Assembly (NCBI GenBank): GCA_905215845.1
Contig: CAJMRU010000020.1
Location: 1-10,125 of the forward strand
Length of the DNA: 10,125 nucleotides
Direction of reading: 5' to 3'
From: an uncultured bacterium
GTDB taxonomy: Bacteria; Bacillota; Clostridia; TANB77; CAG-508
Shown: piece by piece, positions 1-6,907 of the stretch
How positions within the stretch are numbered: position 1 is the stretch's first letter
Layout of the letters: each line of letters opens with the position of its first letter
Translations under genes and position numbers: made by a program
Notes under the pieces: generated by a model
What the model was told of the DNA's origin: nothing
Database searches by the model: none
Seen by the model: the letters and a program-made list of their open reading frames with translations, nothing else

Positions 1-110
1 GTGGAGGTCATATAACTTTAGCAGGAGCTCAAGTTGAAGGAATGACAATGGAAGAGACAAAACAAGAATTGATTAATAGGATTAATGAATATTTTTCGGA
101 AATTGAATAA
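1..110 (+). CDS. gdpP: GdpP-type c-di-AMP phosphodiesterase, C-terminal end (5' partial)
   Basis: Only the last 35 or so codons are present, running into the window edge and ending at TAA 108-110. The reading frame begins with a glycine-glycine-histidine run (preceded by a partial codon ending in GT, consistent with GGGH), then ITLAGAQVEG and a short amphipathic helix. This is the glycine-rich end of a DHHA1 domain as found in GdpP/YybT proteins, membrane-bound DHH-DHHA1 phosphodiesterases that hydrolyse cyclic di-AMP. Its position just upstream of rplI and dnaB matches the gdpP(yybT)-rplI-dnaB order of Bacillus and relatives, which carries much of the assignment. The PAS-like, GGDEF-like and DHH domains lie outside the window, so catalytic competence cannot be judged. 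Another DHH-family protein is possible but less likely. Confidence 0.75.
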   Translation, partial: GGHITLAGAQVEGMTMEETKQELINRINEYFSEIE

Positions 111-117
111 TTATATT

Positions 118-155
118 AAAAATAATCTTTAGACTAGCTCTAAAGATTATTTTTT
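118..155 (+). terminator. Rho-independent terminator after gdpP
   Basis: A perfect inverted repeat has arms AATAATCTTTAGA (121-133) and TCTAAAGATTATT (139-151) around a five-base loop. It extends by three A-U pairs and ends in a run of T. It begins eight bases after the gdpP stop, so it separates gdpP from the rplI promoter just downstream. Confidence 0.85.
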
Positions 156-170
156 CGTTCACCCAATACC

Positions 171-199
171 TTGAAAAAAACTAAGAAATGTAGTAGAAT
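171..199 (+). promoter_or_regulatory. Sigma-A type promoter of the rplI-dnaB-tilS cluster
   Basis: A -35 box TTGAAA (171-176) and a -10 box TAGAAT (194-199) are separated by 17 bases. The site sits between the gdpP terminator and rplI. Transcription would begin near 206, giving a leader of about 30 bases that contains the ribosome site AAGGAGG (221-227). Confidence 0.7.
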
Positions 200-236
200 A
201 TATCATAGTTTTTACTAAATAAGGAGGTATATAACG

Positions 237-683
237 ATGAAAGTAATATTAAAAGCAGATATAAAAGGTGTAGGGAAAAAAGACCAAGTAATAAATGCAT
301 CAGATGGATATGCAAGAAATTTTTTATTCCCAAAAAATTTAGCAGTAGAAGCAAACAAAGAAAATATGAGTAAGTTAAAAGCAAAACAAGATTCAGCTAA
401 ATACCAAAAAAATCAAGAAAAAGAAGAAGCAATGAAAATTGCAGATAAATTATCAAAAATATCACTAAAAATAAAAGTAAAAGCAGGTGGAAATGGAAAA
501 ATTTTTGGTGGAGTATCTTCAAAAGAAATAGCGCAAGAACTAAAAGAACAATATAACATTACAGTTGATAAAAAGAAAATAGAATTAAAAGAGACAATAA
601 AAGAACTAGGTGTAAGAACTGTAGAAATAAAACTATTTGAAGGAGTAATTGGAAAAGTAAAAATTGACGTTATTTCAGAATAA
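237..683 (+). CDS. rplI: 50S ribosomal protein L9
   Basis: The 148-residue product is full length for bacterial L9. The N-terminal domain opens with MKVILKADIKGVGKKDQV and carries the family signature GYARNFLFPKNLA at about residues 23-35, which binds 23S rRNA at the base of the L1 stalk. A long lysine- and glutamate-rich connecting helix covers about residues 40-75. The C-terminal domain follows with GGNGKIFGGVSSKEIA (about 83-98) and a final beta-rich stretch. L9 helps hold the reading frame and acts in the large subunit. AAGGAGG lies nine bases before the ATG, which settles the start. dnaB follows after 139 bases with no terminator between them. Confidence 0.97.
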   Translation: MKVILKADIKGVGKKDQVINASDGYARNFLFPKNLAVEANKENMSKLKAKQDSAKYQKNQEKEEAMKIADKLSKISLKIKVKAGGNGKIFGGVSSKEIAQELKEQYNITVDKKKIELKETIKELGVRTVEIKLFEGVIGKVKIDVISE

Positions 684-822
684 GAAAAAGGGCTTCAACA
701 TATATGAAATTTGGTATTTCATAATAAGAAAAACAGCTTAAATATATAAATTTCATTGGAAAAAGAAGTATAAACTAGAGAAGAATAAATTAATAAATCT
801 AAGTATATATGGGGGAATCAAA

Positions 823-2157
823 ATGGAACTAGGAAAAGTACCACCAAATGACATAGAAGCAGAACAAGCAATTTTAGGAAGTATGCTTACTGATAAAGAC
901 GCAGTTATTTCAGCAATAGAAGTTTTAAAAGAAGAAGATTTTTATAGAGCTGATAATAGAGCAATTTATGGAGCAATTTTAAATTTATATAGCAGAGCAG
1001 AGCCAATAGATATAATTACTGTGAAGGCAGAGTTAGAGTCTTTAGGTAAATTTGAACAAGTTGGTGGTCTTGAATATTTAGCAATGTTACCAGACAAAGT
1101 ACCAACAACAGCTAATGCAATGAAATATGTAAATATTGTTGAAGAAAAATCTACATTAAGAAGTTTAATAAAGACTGCAAATGAAATAATAGAATTAGGA
1201 TATGACCCAACAGAAGATGTAACAGATGTTATGGAAAATGCAGAGAAGAAGATTTTTAATATAATGCAGAATAAAGATAAAAAAAGTTATTCCCCAATAA
1301 AAGATATTTTGGTTGATAGCTTTACACAACTAGAAGAATTATATAATAGAAAACAACATATTACAGGAGTTCCAACAGGTTTCACAGAACTTGACTATAA
1401 AACAGCAGGTTTCCATGGATCAGATTTAATACTAATAGCAGCAAGACCTGCGATGGGAAAATCTGCTTTTGCATTAAATATAGCAACAAATGCAGCAGTA
1501 AGAGCAAATGTACCAGTAGTTATATTTAGCTTAGAGATGTCAAAAGAACAAATGGTAAACAGAATTTTATGTAGCGAAGCTATGGTTGATAGTAATAAAG
1601 TAAGAACAGGTAAATTAGAAGAAGATGACTGGACAAAATTAGCAGGAAGTATAGGTCCACTATCAGAGGCTGAAATATTTATAGACGATACACCAGGTAT
1701 ATCTGTTACAGAAATAAGAGCTAAATGTAGAAAATTAAAATTAGAGAAAAATATAGGAATGGTAGTAATCGACTATTTACAATTAGTTCAAGGTAGCAAT
1801 AAAAGAAATGGAAGCCGTGAGCAAGAAATTTCAGAAATTAGTAGGTCTTTAAAAATCTTAGCAAAAGAAATTGGAGTACCAGTAATAGCATTATCCCAAT
1901 TATCAAGAGCTGTAGAACAAAGACCAGACCATAGGCCAATGCTATCAGACTTAAGAGAATCAGGAGCAATAGAGCAAGATGCCGATATAGTTATGTTTTT
2001 ATATAGAGATGACTATTACAACCAAGATAGTGAAAAGAAAGATATAGCAGAAGTAATAATTGCAAAACACAGAGGAGGCTCAACTGGAACAGTAGAACTA
2101 TTATGGTTAGGAAGTTATACAAAATTTGTTAACTTAGAAAGAAGATTTGATGATTAA
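823..2157 (+). CDS. dnaB: Replicative DNA helicase DnaB (DnaC in Bacillus)
   Basis: The 444-residue product has the normal length and no intein. The N-terminal collar domain (about 8-110) begins PPNDIEAEQAILGSML, typical of the family. A linker (about 110-180) leads to the RecA-like ATPase domain. Visible motifs are Walker A ARPAMGKS (207-214, K213), SLEMS (236-240), Walker B VVIDYLQ (314-320, D317), the SREQEISEISRSLK block (331-344), DLRESGAIEQDAD (376-388) and the arginine-finger region AKHRGG (414-419, R417). The protein forms the hexameric ring that unwinds DNA at the replication fork and recruits primase. The ribosome site is GGGGGA (811-816), six bases before the ATG. I see no convincing promoter in the 139-base gap after rplI, so cotranscription with rplI is likely. 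Confidence 0.97.
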   Translation: MELGKVPPNDIEAEQAILGSMLTDKDAVISAIEVLKEEDFYRADNRAIYGAILNLYSRAEPIDIITVKAELESLGKFEQVGGLEYLAMLPDKVPTTANAMKYVNIVEEKSTLRSLIKTANEIIELGYDPTEDVTDVMENAEKKIFNIMQNKDKKSYSPIKDILVDSFTQLEELYNRKQHITGVPTGFTELDYKTAGFHGSDLILIAARPAMGKSAFALNIATNAAVRANVPVVIFSLEMSKEQMVNRILCSEAMVDSNKVRTGKLEEDDWTKLAGSIGPLSEAEIFIDDTPGISVTEIRAKCRKLKLEKNIGMVVIDYLQLVQGSNKRNGSREQEISEISRSLKILAKEIGVPVIALSQLSRAVEQRPDHRPMLSDLRESGAIEQDADIVMFLYRDDYYNQDSEKKDIAEVIIAKHRGGSTGTVELLWLGSYTKFVNLERRFDD

Positions 2158-2191
2158 TGTAATTACTCATTCTATTTTAAGCCTTAAAAAT

Positions 2192-2198
2192 GGAAGGA
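2192..2198 (+). promoter_or_regulatory. Ribosome binding site that decides the tilS start
   Basis: GGAAGGA lies 11 bases before ATG 2210. The earlier in-frame starts TTG 2147 and ATG 2150, which overlap the dnaB stop, have no such site upstream. Starting at 2210 also gives an N-terminus of the normal TilS length. Confidence 0.55.
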
Positions 2199-2209
2199 AT
2201 GATAGAAAA

Positions 2210-3226
2210 ATGGCAAAAAGAATAATATATGGATTAAAAGAAAAAGTTTTAGACACAATTAAAAAATATGAATTAATATCAAATGGAGACAAGCTAGTAT
2301 TAGGAGTTTCTGGAGGACCTGATTCAATGTGTATGTTAAATGTTCTAAAAGAAATAAAAGAAAATGGAACATTAGATTTTGAAATTACGGTTGCACACAT
2401 TAATCATATGATTAGGGAAGAAGCAAAAGAAGATGAAAATTATGTAAAAAACTATTGTAAGGAAAATGGAATTAATTTCTATTCAAAAAGTATAGATGTA
2501 GAAAAAATTGCCAATACTAATAAAATAGGAACAGAAGAAGCTGGAAGGAATGAAAGATATAAGTTTTTTGATGAAATATTAAGAAAAACAGCTTCAAGTA
2601 AAATTGCAATAGCACATAATAAAAATGACAATACAGAAACAGTAATAATGAATATAATAAGAGGAAGCGGAGTTTCAGGATTAAAAGGAATTGAAGCAAA
2701 GAGAGAAAAATATATAAGACCACTTATCGAATGTGAAAGAGAAGAAATTGAAGAATATTGTGAAAAAGAAAACTTAAATCCAAGAATAGACAGAACAAAT
2801 TTTGAAAATATTTATACTAGAAATAAAATAAGAAATATTGTAATACCATTTATAAAACAAGAATTTAATCCAAATATTATAGAAACAATAAATAGACTAT
2901 CAAATTTAGTAACTGAAGAAGAAACATATATTGAAAAACAAGTCGAAAAAGAATATAAAGAAATACTTATAGAAGAAAACTTAGAAAAAAGAACAATAAC
3001 AGTAGATTTAAAGAAATTTAATAATGAAGAAAAAGTAATAAAATCAAGGTTAATACTATATACTATAACGAGGATTTTTGGAAGTAGTAAAGGAATAGAA
3101 AAAATACATATAGAAGATATTATTAAACTTTGCAATAATAATGTAGGAAATAAATATTTAACTCCAAACAAAAATATAAAAGTTTTAACTAAAAATTCAA
3201 AAATATATTTTTTAGGTCAAGCATAA
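2210..3226 (+). CDS. tilS: tRNA(Ile)-lysidine synthetase TilS, short form
   Basis: TilS uses ATP to attach lysine to C34 of the CAU-anticodon isoleucine tRNA, so that it reads AUA codons, which are abundant in this AT-rich genome. From ATG 2210 the product has 338 residues. It shows the PP-loop ATP site SGGPDS (34-39), HINHMIR (63-69), HNKNDNTETV (136-145), RPLI (170-173) and the DRTN...YTRNKIR block (about 194-208). The protein ends soon after a region resembling the end of the second TilS domain (NNVGNKYL...KIYFLGQA). It lacks the extra C-terminal domain of the roughly 430-470-residue Bacillus and E. coli enzymes, so it resembles the short Aquifex type. No continuation is visible downstream in any frame. 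The frame is open to TTG 2147, so a longer form translationally coupled to dnaB is possible but adds about 21 residues unlike TilS. Confidence 0.93.
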   Translation: MAKRIIYGLKEKVLDTIKKYELISNGDKLVLGVSGGPDSMCMLNVLKEIKENGTLDFEITVAHINHMIREEAKEDENYVKNYCKENGINFYSKSIDVEKIANTNKIGTEEAGRNERYKFFDEILRKTASSKIAIAHNKNDNTETVIMNIIRGSGVSGLKGIEAKREKYIRPLIECEREEIEEYCEKENLNPRIDRTNFENIYTRNKIRNIVIPFIKQEFNPNIIETINRLSNLVTEEETYIEKQVEKEYKEILIEENLEKRTITVDLKKFNNEEKVIKSRLILYTITRIFGSSKGIEKIHIEDIIKLCNNNVGNKYLTPNKNIKVLTKNSKIYFLGQA

Positions 3227-3293
3227 TTATCAAGTATCCGTAGAGGGATAGAAAGCATGGTAATTTTGTAATGAAAAAGAAATAAAAAAACTA

Positions 3294-3322
3294 TTGAAAA
3301 ACCAAAAACAATATGATATAAG
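3294..3322 (+). promoter_or_regulatory. Sigma-A type promoter of ftsH with extended -10
   Basis: TTGAAA (3294-3299) and TATAAG (3317-3322) are separated by 17 bases, with a TGA extended -10 element at 3314-3316. It lies in the 161-base gap between tilS and ftsH. The start of transcription would be near 3329, giving a leader of about 59 bases. Confidence 0.75.
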
Positions 3323-3373
3323 ATTTTAAAACATAAAGGGGATGTATTGTGATTTTAACATAATGCATAAAAG

Positions 3374-3379
3374 AGGAGG
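3374..3379 (+). promoter_or_regulatory. Ribosome binding site for the TTG start of ftsH
   Basis: A full AGGAGG lies eight bases before TTG 3388. This supports TTG as the real start, since no ATG in frame lies at a suitable distance. Confidence 0.85.
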
Positions 3380-3387
3380 AAGAAGTT

Positions 3388-5205
3388 TTGAAAAATGGAA
3401 TTAAAACATTAGCTATGTGGCTAATTATAGGAGTAATATTTATTGTAGTATTATCATCAGTGCTAGAAAATAGTAATTCTAAATTAAAATATTCTGATTT
3501 AATAGCTAATATTAATAATGGAAATGTTGAATCAATACAAATACAAGCAGATGGTAAAAATGCACAAGTACAATTAAAAGATGATAGAGTAAAAAAAGAA
3601 GTAAATATACCAGACATGGAAAGTTTTATAAATTATACGGAAGATTTTCTTAAAGCAGGTGCATTTACACTAGAAGAAAAATCTGAGTCAATATTTATAA
3701 CAATTCTTAGTTTGTTAACACCATTTGGAATAATAATAATCTTCTTAGTGTTCTGGTTCTTAATGATGGGAGGAGCAAATAGTGGAGCTCCAGGAAATAA
3801 AACAATGGCATTTGGAAAAAGCAAAGCTAGAATGATGACACCAGCAGAAAAGAATAGAATAACATTTGAAGATGTAGCAGGTGTTGATGAAGAAAAAGAA
3901 GAATTAAGTGAAATAGTACAATTCTTAAAAAACCCAAAGAAATTTACAGATATGGGAGCAAGAATTCCCAAAGGAGTTTTATTAGTAGGTCAACCAGGAA
4001 CAGGAAAAACTTTATTAGCAAAAGCAGTAGCAGGAGAAGCAGGAGTACCATTTTTCATAATAAGTGGATCCGACTTTGTTGAAATGTTTGTCGGAGTAGG
4101 AGCATCAAGAGTAAGAGATTTATTTGAAGAAGCTAAGAAAAATGCACCATGTATCATATTTATAGACGAAATAGATGCAGTAGGAAGACAAAGAGGTGCA
4201 GGACTTGGTGGAGGACATGATGAAAGAGAACAAACATTAAATCAATTATTAGTAGAAATGGATGGATTTGCTGAAAATGAAGGAGTAATCGTTTTAGCAG
4301 CAACAAACAGACCAGATGTATTAGATAAAGCCTTACTAAGAGCAGGAAGATTTGATAGACAAATAGTAGTAGGAGCACCAGATGTTAAGGCAAGGGAACA
4401 AATATTAGAAGTACATTCAAGAAAGAAAAGATTAGCAGATGATGTAGATTTAAAAATAATAGCAAAAAATACTTCAGGATTCGCAGGAGCAGATTTAGAA
4501 AATGTCCTAAATGAGGCAGCGCTTTTAGCAGCAAGAAGAAACTTAACTGAAATTGGAATGAAAGAAATAGAAGATGCAATGGTAAAAGTTACAATGGGAC
4601 CAGAAAAGAAAACAAGAGTAAGAAGCGATAAAGAAAATAGACTAGTAGCATATCATGAAGCAGGCCATGCAGTAGTAAGTCACTACTTAGAAACACAAGA
4701 CCCAGTGCATCAAATATCAATAGTACCAAGAGGAATGGCTGGTGGATATACAATGTATAGACCAACAGAAGATAAATCTTTCATGTCAAAAACAGAAATG
4801 GAAGAAAATATTGTATCATTACTAGGAGGAAGAGTAGCAGAAGCACTTATCTTAAATGATATATCAACAGGAGCAAGTAATGATATAGAAAGAGCTACAA
4901 AAATTGCAAGAAGCATGGTAACAAAATACGGTATGAGTGAAAGAATAGGAGCTTTAATGTTAGGTGAAAGCCAAGAAGAAGTATTCCTAGGAAGAGATTT
5001 TGGACATACAAAAGAATATTCAGAAGAAACAGCAGCAGTAATAGATGAAGAAACAAAAAGAATAGTAGATACTGGATATAATAGAGCTAAACAAATATTA
5101 ACAGACAATGTTGACAAATTACATCAAGTTGCTGGAATTTTATTAGAAAAAGAAAAAATTGAAGCTGATGAATTCGAAGCAATATTTGGTGAAGCTAATA
5201 ATTAA
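3388..5205 (+). CDS. ftsH: ATP-dependent zinc metalloprotease FtsH
   Basis: The 605-residue protein is a membrane-anchored AAA+ protease that extracts and degrades damaged or short-lived membrane and cytosolic proteins as a hexamer. A first membrane helix (about 8-25) and a second (about 102-127) flank a small extracytoplasmic domain. The AAA module has Walker A GQPGTGKT (201-208), the pore loop FVGVG (234-238), Walker B IIFIDE (256-261) and the arginine-finger segment LRAGRFDR (317-324). The protease domain carries HEAGH (423-427), with D499 in SNDIERAT as the likely third zinc ligand. All core residues are present. Two prolines common in the family are replaced, giving GQPG for GPPG and RAGRF for RPGRF. 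Translation starts at TTG behind AGGAGG. The gene is often preceded by hpt in Firmicutes, but not here. Confidence 0.98.
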   Translation: MKNGIKTLAMWLIIGVIFIVVLSSVLENSNSKLKYSDLIANINNGNVESIQIQADGKNAQVQLKDDRVKKEVNIPDMESFINYTEDFLKAGAFTLEEKSESIFITILSLLTPFGIIIIFLVFWFLMMGGANSGAPGNKTMAFGKSKARMMTPAEKNRITFEDVAGVDEEKEELSEIVQFLKNPKKFTDMGARIPKGVLLVGQPGTGKTLLAKAVAGEAGVPFFIISGSDFVEMFVGVGASRVRDLFEEAKKNAPCIIFIDEIDAVGRQRGAGLGGGHDEREQTLNQLLVEMDGFAENEGVIVLAATNRPDVLDKALLRAGRFDRQIVVGAPDVKAREQILEVHSRKKRLADDVDLKIIAKNTSGFAGADLENVLNEAALLAARRNLTEIGMKEIEDAMVKVTMGPEKKTRVRSDKENRLVAYHEAGHAVVSHYLETQDPVHQISIVPRGMAGGYTMYRPTEDKSFMSKTEMEENIVSLLGGRVAEALILNDISTGASNDIERATKIARSMVTKYGMSERIGALMLGESQEEVFLGRDFGHTKEYSEETAAVIDEETKRIVDTGYNRAKQILTDNVDKLHQVAGILLEKEKIEADEFEAIFGEANN

Positions 5206-5312
5206 GACAATTAAAAAAATAGGAATATAAGAAAAATGAAAGTTGTTTTTTAATAATGAATAATATCAAGAGATTTATTATTAAATAACATATAAAAAGT
5301 TTAACTAAAAGT

Positions 5313-5352
5313 AAACCAGAATTATTAAATAATACTAATAATTCTGGTTTTT
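5313..5352 (+). terminator. Rho-independent terminator downstream of ftsH
   Basis: A perfect 15-bp inverted repeat has arms AAACCAGAATTATTA (5313-5327) and TAATAATTCTGGTTT (5336-5350) around an eight-base loop, followed by more T. It lies 107 bases after the ftsH stop. The A-rich 5' arm could let it act in the reverse direction too, but no reverse-strand gene needs it. The stretch from 5206 to 5312 holds nothing I can recognise. Confidence 0.8.
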
Positions 5353-5388
5353 AGTATTTATGATAAATAAGTTTTAAATATATTTGTA

Positions 5389-5417
5389 TTGATATTTTTT
5401 ATAATTTAGTATAAAAT
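5389..5417 (+). promoter_or_regulatory. Probable promoter of the J-domain gene
   Basis: TTGATA (5389-5394) and TAAAAT (5412-5417) are 17 bases apart, between the ftsH terminator and the next gene. The surroundings are very AT-rich, so chance matches are likely. The placement is what makes it credible. Confidence 0.5.
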
Positions 5418-5436
5418 AACAGTAACAAAAGAAGAG

Positions 5437-5443
5437 AAAGGGA
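5437..5443 (+). promoter_or_regulatory. Ribosome binding site for the TTG start of the J-domain gene
   Basis: AAAGGGA lies five bases before TTG 5449 but 17 bases before the in-frame ATG 5461. The TTG is therefore favoured, although the ATG gives a start closer to that of usual J-domains. Confidence 0.5.
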
Positions 5444-5448
5444 AACTT

Positions 5449-6060
5449 TTGGTAAAAACTATGAAAAATTATTATGAAATATTAGAAGTAAATAAAAAAG
5501 CCTCAAAAGAAGTTATAGAAAAAGCATATAAAGTATTGGTGAAAAAGTATCATCCTGATTTATACAAAGGAGAAAAACAAAAATATGCTGAAAAGAAGAT
5601 AAAAGACATTAATGAAGCATATGATGTATTATCAAATGAATTTTTGAAGGAACAATACGATGTGGAATTAGAAAAAGAATTAGAGAAGTTATATGAACAA
5701 AAATATATAATGAAAAATAAGAACAACAACAATTTAAATCAAACAAAAAGTGCAAGGTTAAGAAACAATTCTAATAATAGTAATCAAAAACGAGAAAAAT
5801 TAAGTAATCAAGAATATAGAAGAAAAATGAGCAGTTTTTCAGGAGTGATAGAACTAACTAAAGAATTATATAAGGATAAGCCTAAAAGAGATGAATTTAA
5901 AAAAATCACATTAAAGGATATAATTGCTATTATTATCACTATAATAGTAATTATATTAATAGGTATGGCATTGTGGTTTATTCCATTTACTAATAGTTGG
6001 ATGAGAGAATTTTTATTTGAAAATCCATTGTTTAATTGGATTGGAAGTTTATTTTCATAA
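5449..6060 (+). CDS. J-domain (DnaJ-like) protein with C-terminal membrane anchor
   Basis: The product has 203 residues. An N-terminal J-domain spans about residues 7-73: YYEILEV opens helix I, then helix II and the diagnostic loop H35-P36-D37, then KKIKDINEAYDVLSN in helix III. The HPD loop is what stimulates ATP hydrolysis by DnaK-type Hsp70 partners. There is no Gly/Phe region, zinc finger or substrate-binding domain as in true DnaJ. A charged helical segment (74-90) leads to an asparagine-rich, low-complexity linker (about 91-125). A single strongly hydrophobic helix (about 156-180, IIAIIITIIVIILIGMALWF) is followed by about 22 residues. With no signal peptide, the J-domain should face the cytoplasm and recruit Hsp70 to the membrane. 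The specific substrate or process is unknown. A promoter-like sequence and a TTG start precede it. Confidence 0.85.
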   Translation: MVKTMKNYYEILEVNKKASKEVIEKAYKVLVKKYHPDLYKGEKQKYAEKKIKDINEAYDVLSNEFLKEQYDVELEKELEKLYEQKYIMKNKNNNNLNQTKSARLRNNSNNSNQKREKLSNQEYRRKMSSFSGVIELTKELYKDKPKRDEFKKITLKDIIAIIITIIVIILIGMALWFIPFTNSWMREFLFENPLFNWIGSLFS

Positions 6061-6410
6061 ATGTATTTATAACCCAATATAGACATTGTAAACTTAAGAA
6101 TTTAAATGGAATAGAAAATTGTACTAATTTAGAAAACTTTTCATATATTCAAGGAGAGGTTGATTTTGAAAAATTAATTGATGTATTAAAAAATATCACA
6201 ACATTAAAAAGTGTAACAATTGTAAATGATAAAGAAATTAAATCAATGAAGTATGTTAACAAACTAAGTAATAATTCCATTGTAAATGCAACAGATTTAT
6301 TGGAATTAAATCCAAATACAAAAATAAATCTAAAAGGAAATGTAAATTTATCAAAAGAATCAAAAGAAAAGTTAAAAGGAAAATTTGGAGAAAAAGTTAA
6401 CTACGATTAA
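6061..6410 (+). pseudogene. Remnant of a leucine-rich-repeat protein (C-terminal part)
   Basis: Reading in the frame that ends at TAA 6408-6410, the segment encodes a repeat-like KLKNLNGIENCTNLENF, then KLIDVLKNITTLKSVTIV, then a lysine-rich tail ending GEKVNYD. The first part has the L-x-x-L-x-x-I/L spacing with GIEN-x-TNL that is seen in internalin-like leucine-rich repeats. Only one or two repeats remain. The open frame extends back to a TTG at 6036 inside the J-domain gene, but no ribosome site precedes it and the first dozen codons do not look like the repeat. I infer a gene that lost its 5' part. It could instead be a short real gene translated by coupling to the upstream stop, or a natural extension of the J-protein joined by frameshift. 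No terminator follows. Confidence 0.5.
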
Positions 6411-6470
6411 AAAATGTTTCGGATTGAAGTATTAAGGGCAATTTAATAAAAAATTAATAAAATTTAGCTA

Positions 6471-6499
6471 TTGACAACCACATAGCTTTAATGTATAAT
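6471..6499 (+). promoter_or_regulatory. Exact-consensus sigma-A promoter of rpsU
   Basis: TTGACA (6471-6476) and TATAAT (6494-6499) are separated by exactly 17 bases, which matches consensus in every position. Transcription would start near 6506. This is the strongest promoter in the window and fits the high demand for a ribosomal protein. Confidence 0.92.
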
Positions 6500-6505
6500 T
6501 AATAA

Positions 6506-6564
6506 CGTTAATAAGGGTTATCCCAACATACAGTTTTCGTATGACCGGAAGGAGGGGAAATTAA
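6506..6564 (+). promoter_or_regulatory. 5' leader of rpsU with small hairpins
   Basis: The leader of about 59 bases holds GGG-TTAT-CCC (6515-6524) and CATAC-AGTTTTC-GTATG (6527-6543), followed by the ribosome site AAGGAGG (6549-6555). The hairpins are short. They might be an autoregulatory r-protein leader, but nothing here matches a class I can name. Confidence 0.3.
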
Positions 6565-6735
6565 ATGTTAGAGATTAAAGTTAATAATGGAAATATAGAA
6601 GATGCATTAAAAAGATTTAAAAGACAATGTGCAAGAAATGGAGTACTTCAAGAAGTACGTAAAAGAGAACATTATGAAAAACCTAGTGTAAAAAGAAAGA
6701 AAAAATCAGAGGCTGCAAGAAAAAGAAAATTTTAG
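6565..6735 (+). CDS. rpsU: 30S ribosomal protein S21
   Basis: A 56-residue, very basic protein begins MLEIKVNNGNIEDALKRFKR, then QCARNGVLQEVRKREHYEKP, and ends in a lysine- and arginine-rich tail (KRKKKSEAARKRKF). This is the standard S21 pattern and length for Firmicutes. S21 binds the small subunit near the anti-Shine-Dalgarno region and aids initiation. AAGGAGG lies nine bases before the ATG. The gene is a single-gene transcription unit, with an exact-consensus promoter upstream and a terminator immediately after it. Confidence 0.96.
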   Translation: MLEIKVNNGNIEDALKRFKRQCARNGVLQEVRKREHYEKPSVKRKKKSEAARKRKF

Positions 6736-6751
6736 TAATTAAATAATTAAT

Positions 6752-6797
6752 AAAAATAGGGATGGAAAGTTAATTTTCATTTCTATTTTTGTTTTTT
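6752..6797 (+). terminator. Rho-independent terminator of rpsU
   Basis: A 17-bp stem has arms 6752-6768 (AAAAATAGGGATGGAAA) and 6774-6790 (TTTTCATTTCTATTTTT), including three G-U pairs, around the loop GTTAA. GTTTTTT follows. It begins 17 bases after the rpsU stop. Confidence 0.85.
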
Positions 6798-6858
6798 ATG
6801 AATAGAAACTTGCATAAAAAGTATAATAAGTTAAGAAAGAAATTTAAACATTAGGATA

Positions 6859-6887
6859 TTGAAGATAATAAAAAATAGTAGTACAAT
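6859..6887 (+). promoter_or_regulatory. Candidate promoter of the M16 gene pair
   Basis: TTGAAG (6859-6864) and TACAAT (6882-6887) are 17 bases apart. The predicted transcript would begin at about 6894, right at the ribosome site AAGGAGG (6895-6901), which is awkwardly short. A TATAAT at 6822-6827 lacks a good -35. Some promoter is expected here because rpsU ends in a terminator, but which one is uncertain. Confidence 0.3.
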
Positions 6888-6907
6888 AACCCTGAAGGAG
6901 GTATTTT

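Noticed and set aside
703..723. Perfect 8-bp hairpin TATGAAAT-TTGGT-ATTTCATA between rplI and dnaB
   Set aside because: It is AT-rich and not followed by a T run, so it is not a terminator. It does not match a leader I know. It may be chance or a minor processing site.
823..2157. Intein in DnaB
   Set aside because: DnaB is a frequent intein host, but the protein is 444 residues and runs without interruption through Walker A and Walker B.
2147..2209. TTG 2147 or ATG 2150 as the tilS start, overlapping the dnaB stop
   Set aside because: No ribosome site serves these starts, and the added residues do not resemble the TilS N-terminus. ATG 2210 has GGAAGGA upstream and gives a normal start. Coupled translation from the overlap cannot be fully ruled out.
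3235..3250. TATCC...GGATA short inverted repeat after tilS
   Set aside because: Only five base pairs with no T run. It is too weak to call a terminator or regulatory element.
4710..5117. Long open frame of 135 codons on the reverse strand opposite ftsH
   Set aside because: It lies wholly inside the well-supported ftsH gene, has no ribosome site and no recognisable motif. Long antisense frames are expected where the sense codons avoid certain triplets. The same applies to the reverse-strand frames opposite rplI, tilS, the M16 genes and the J-domain gene.
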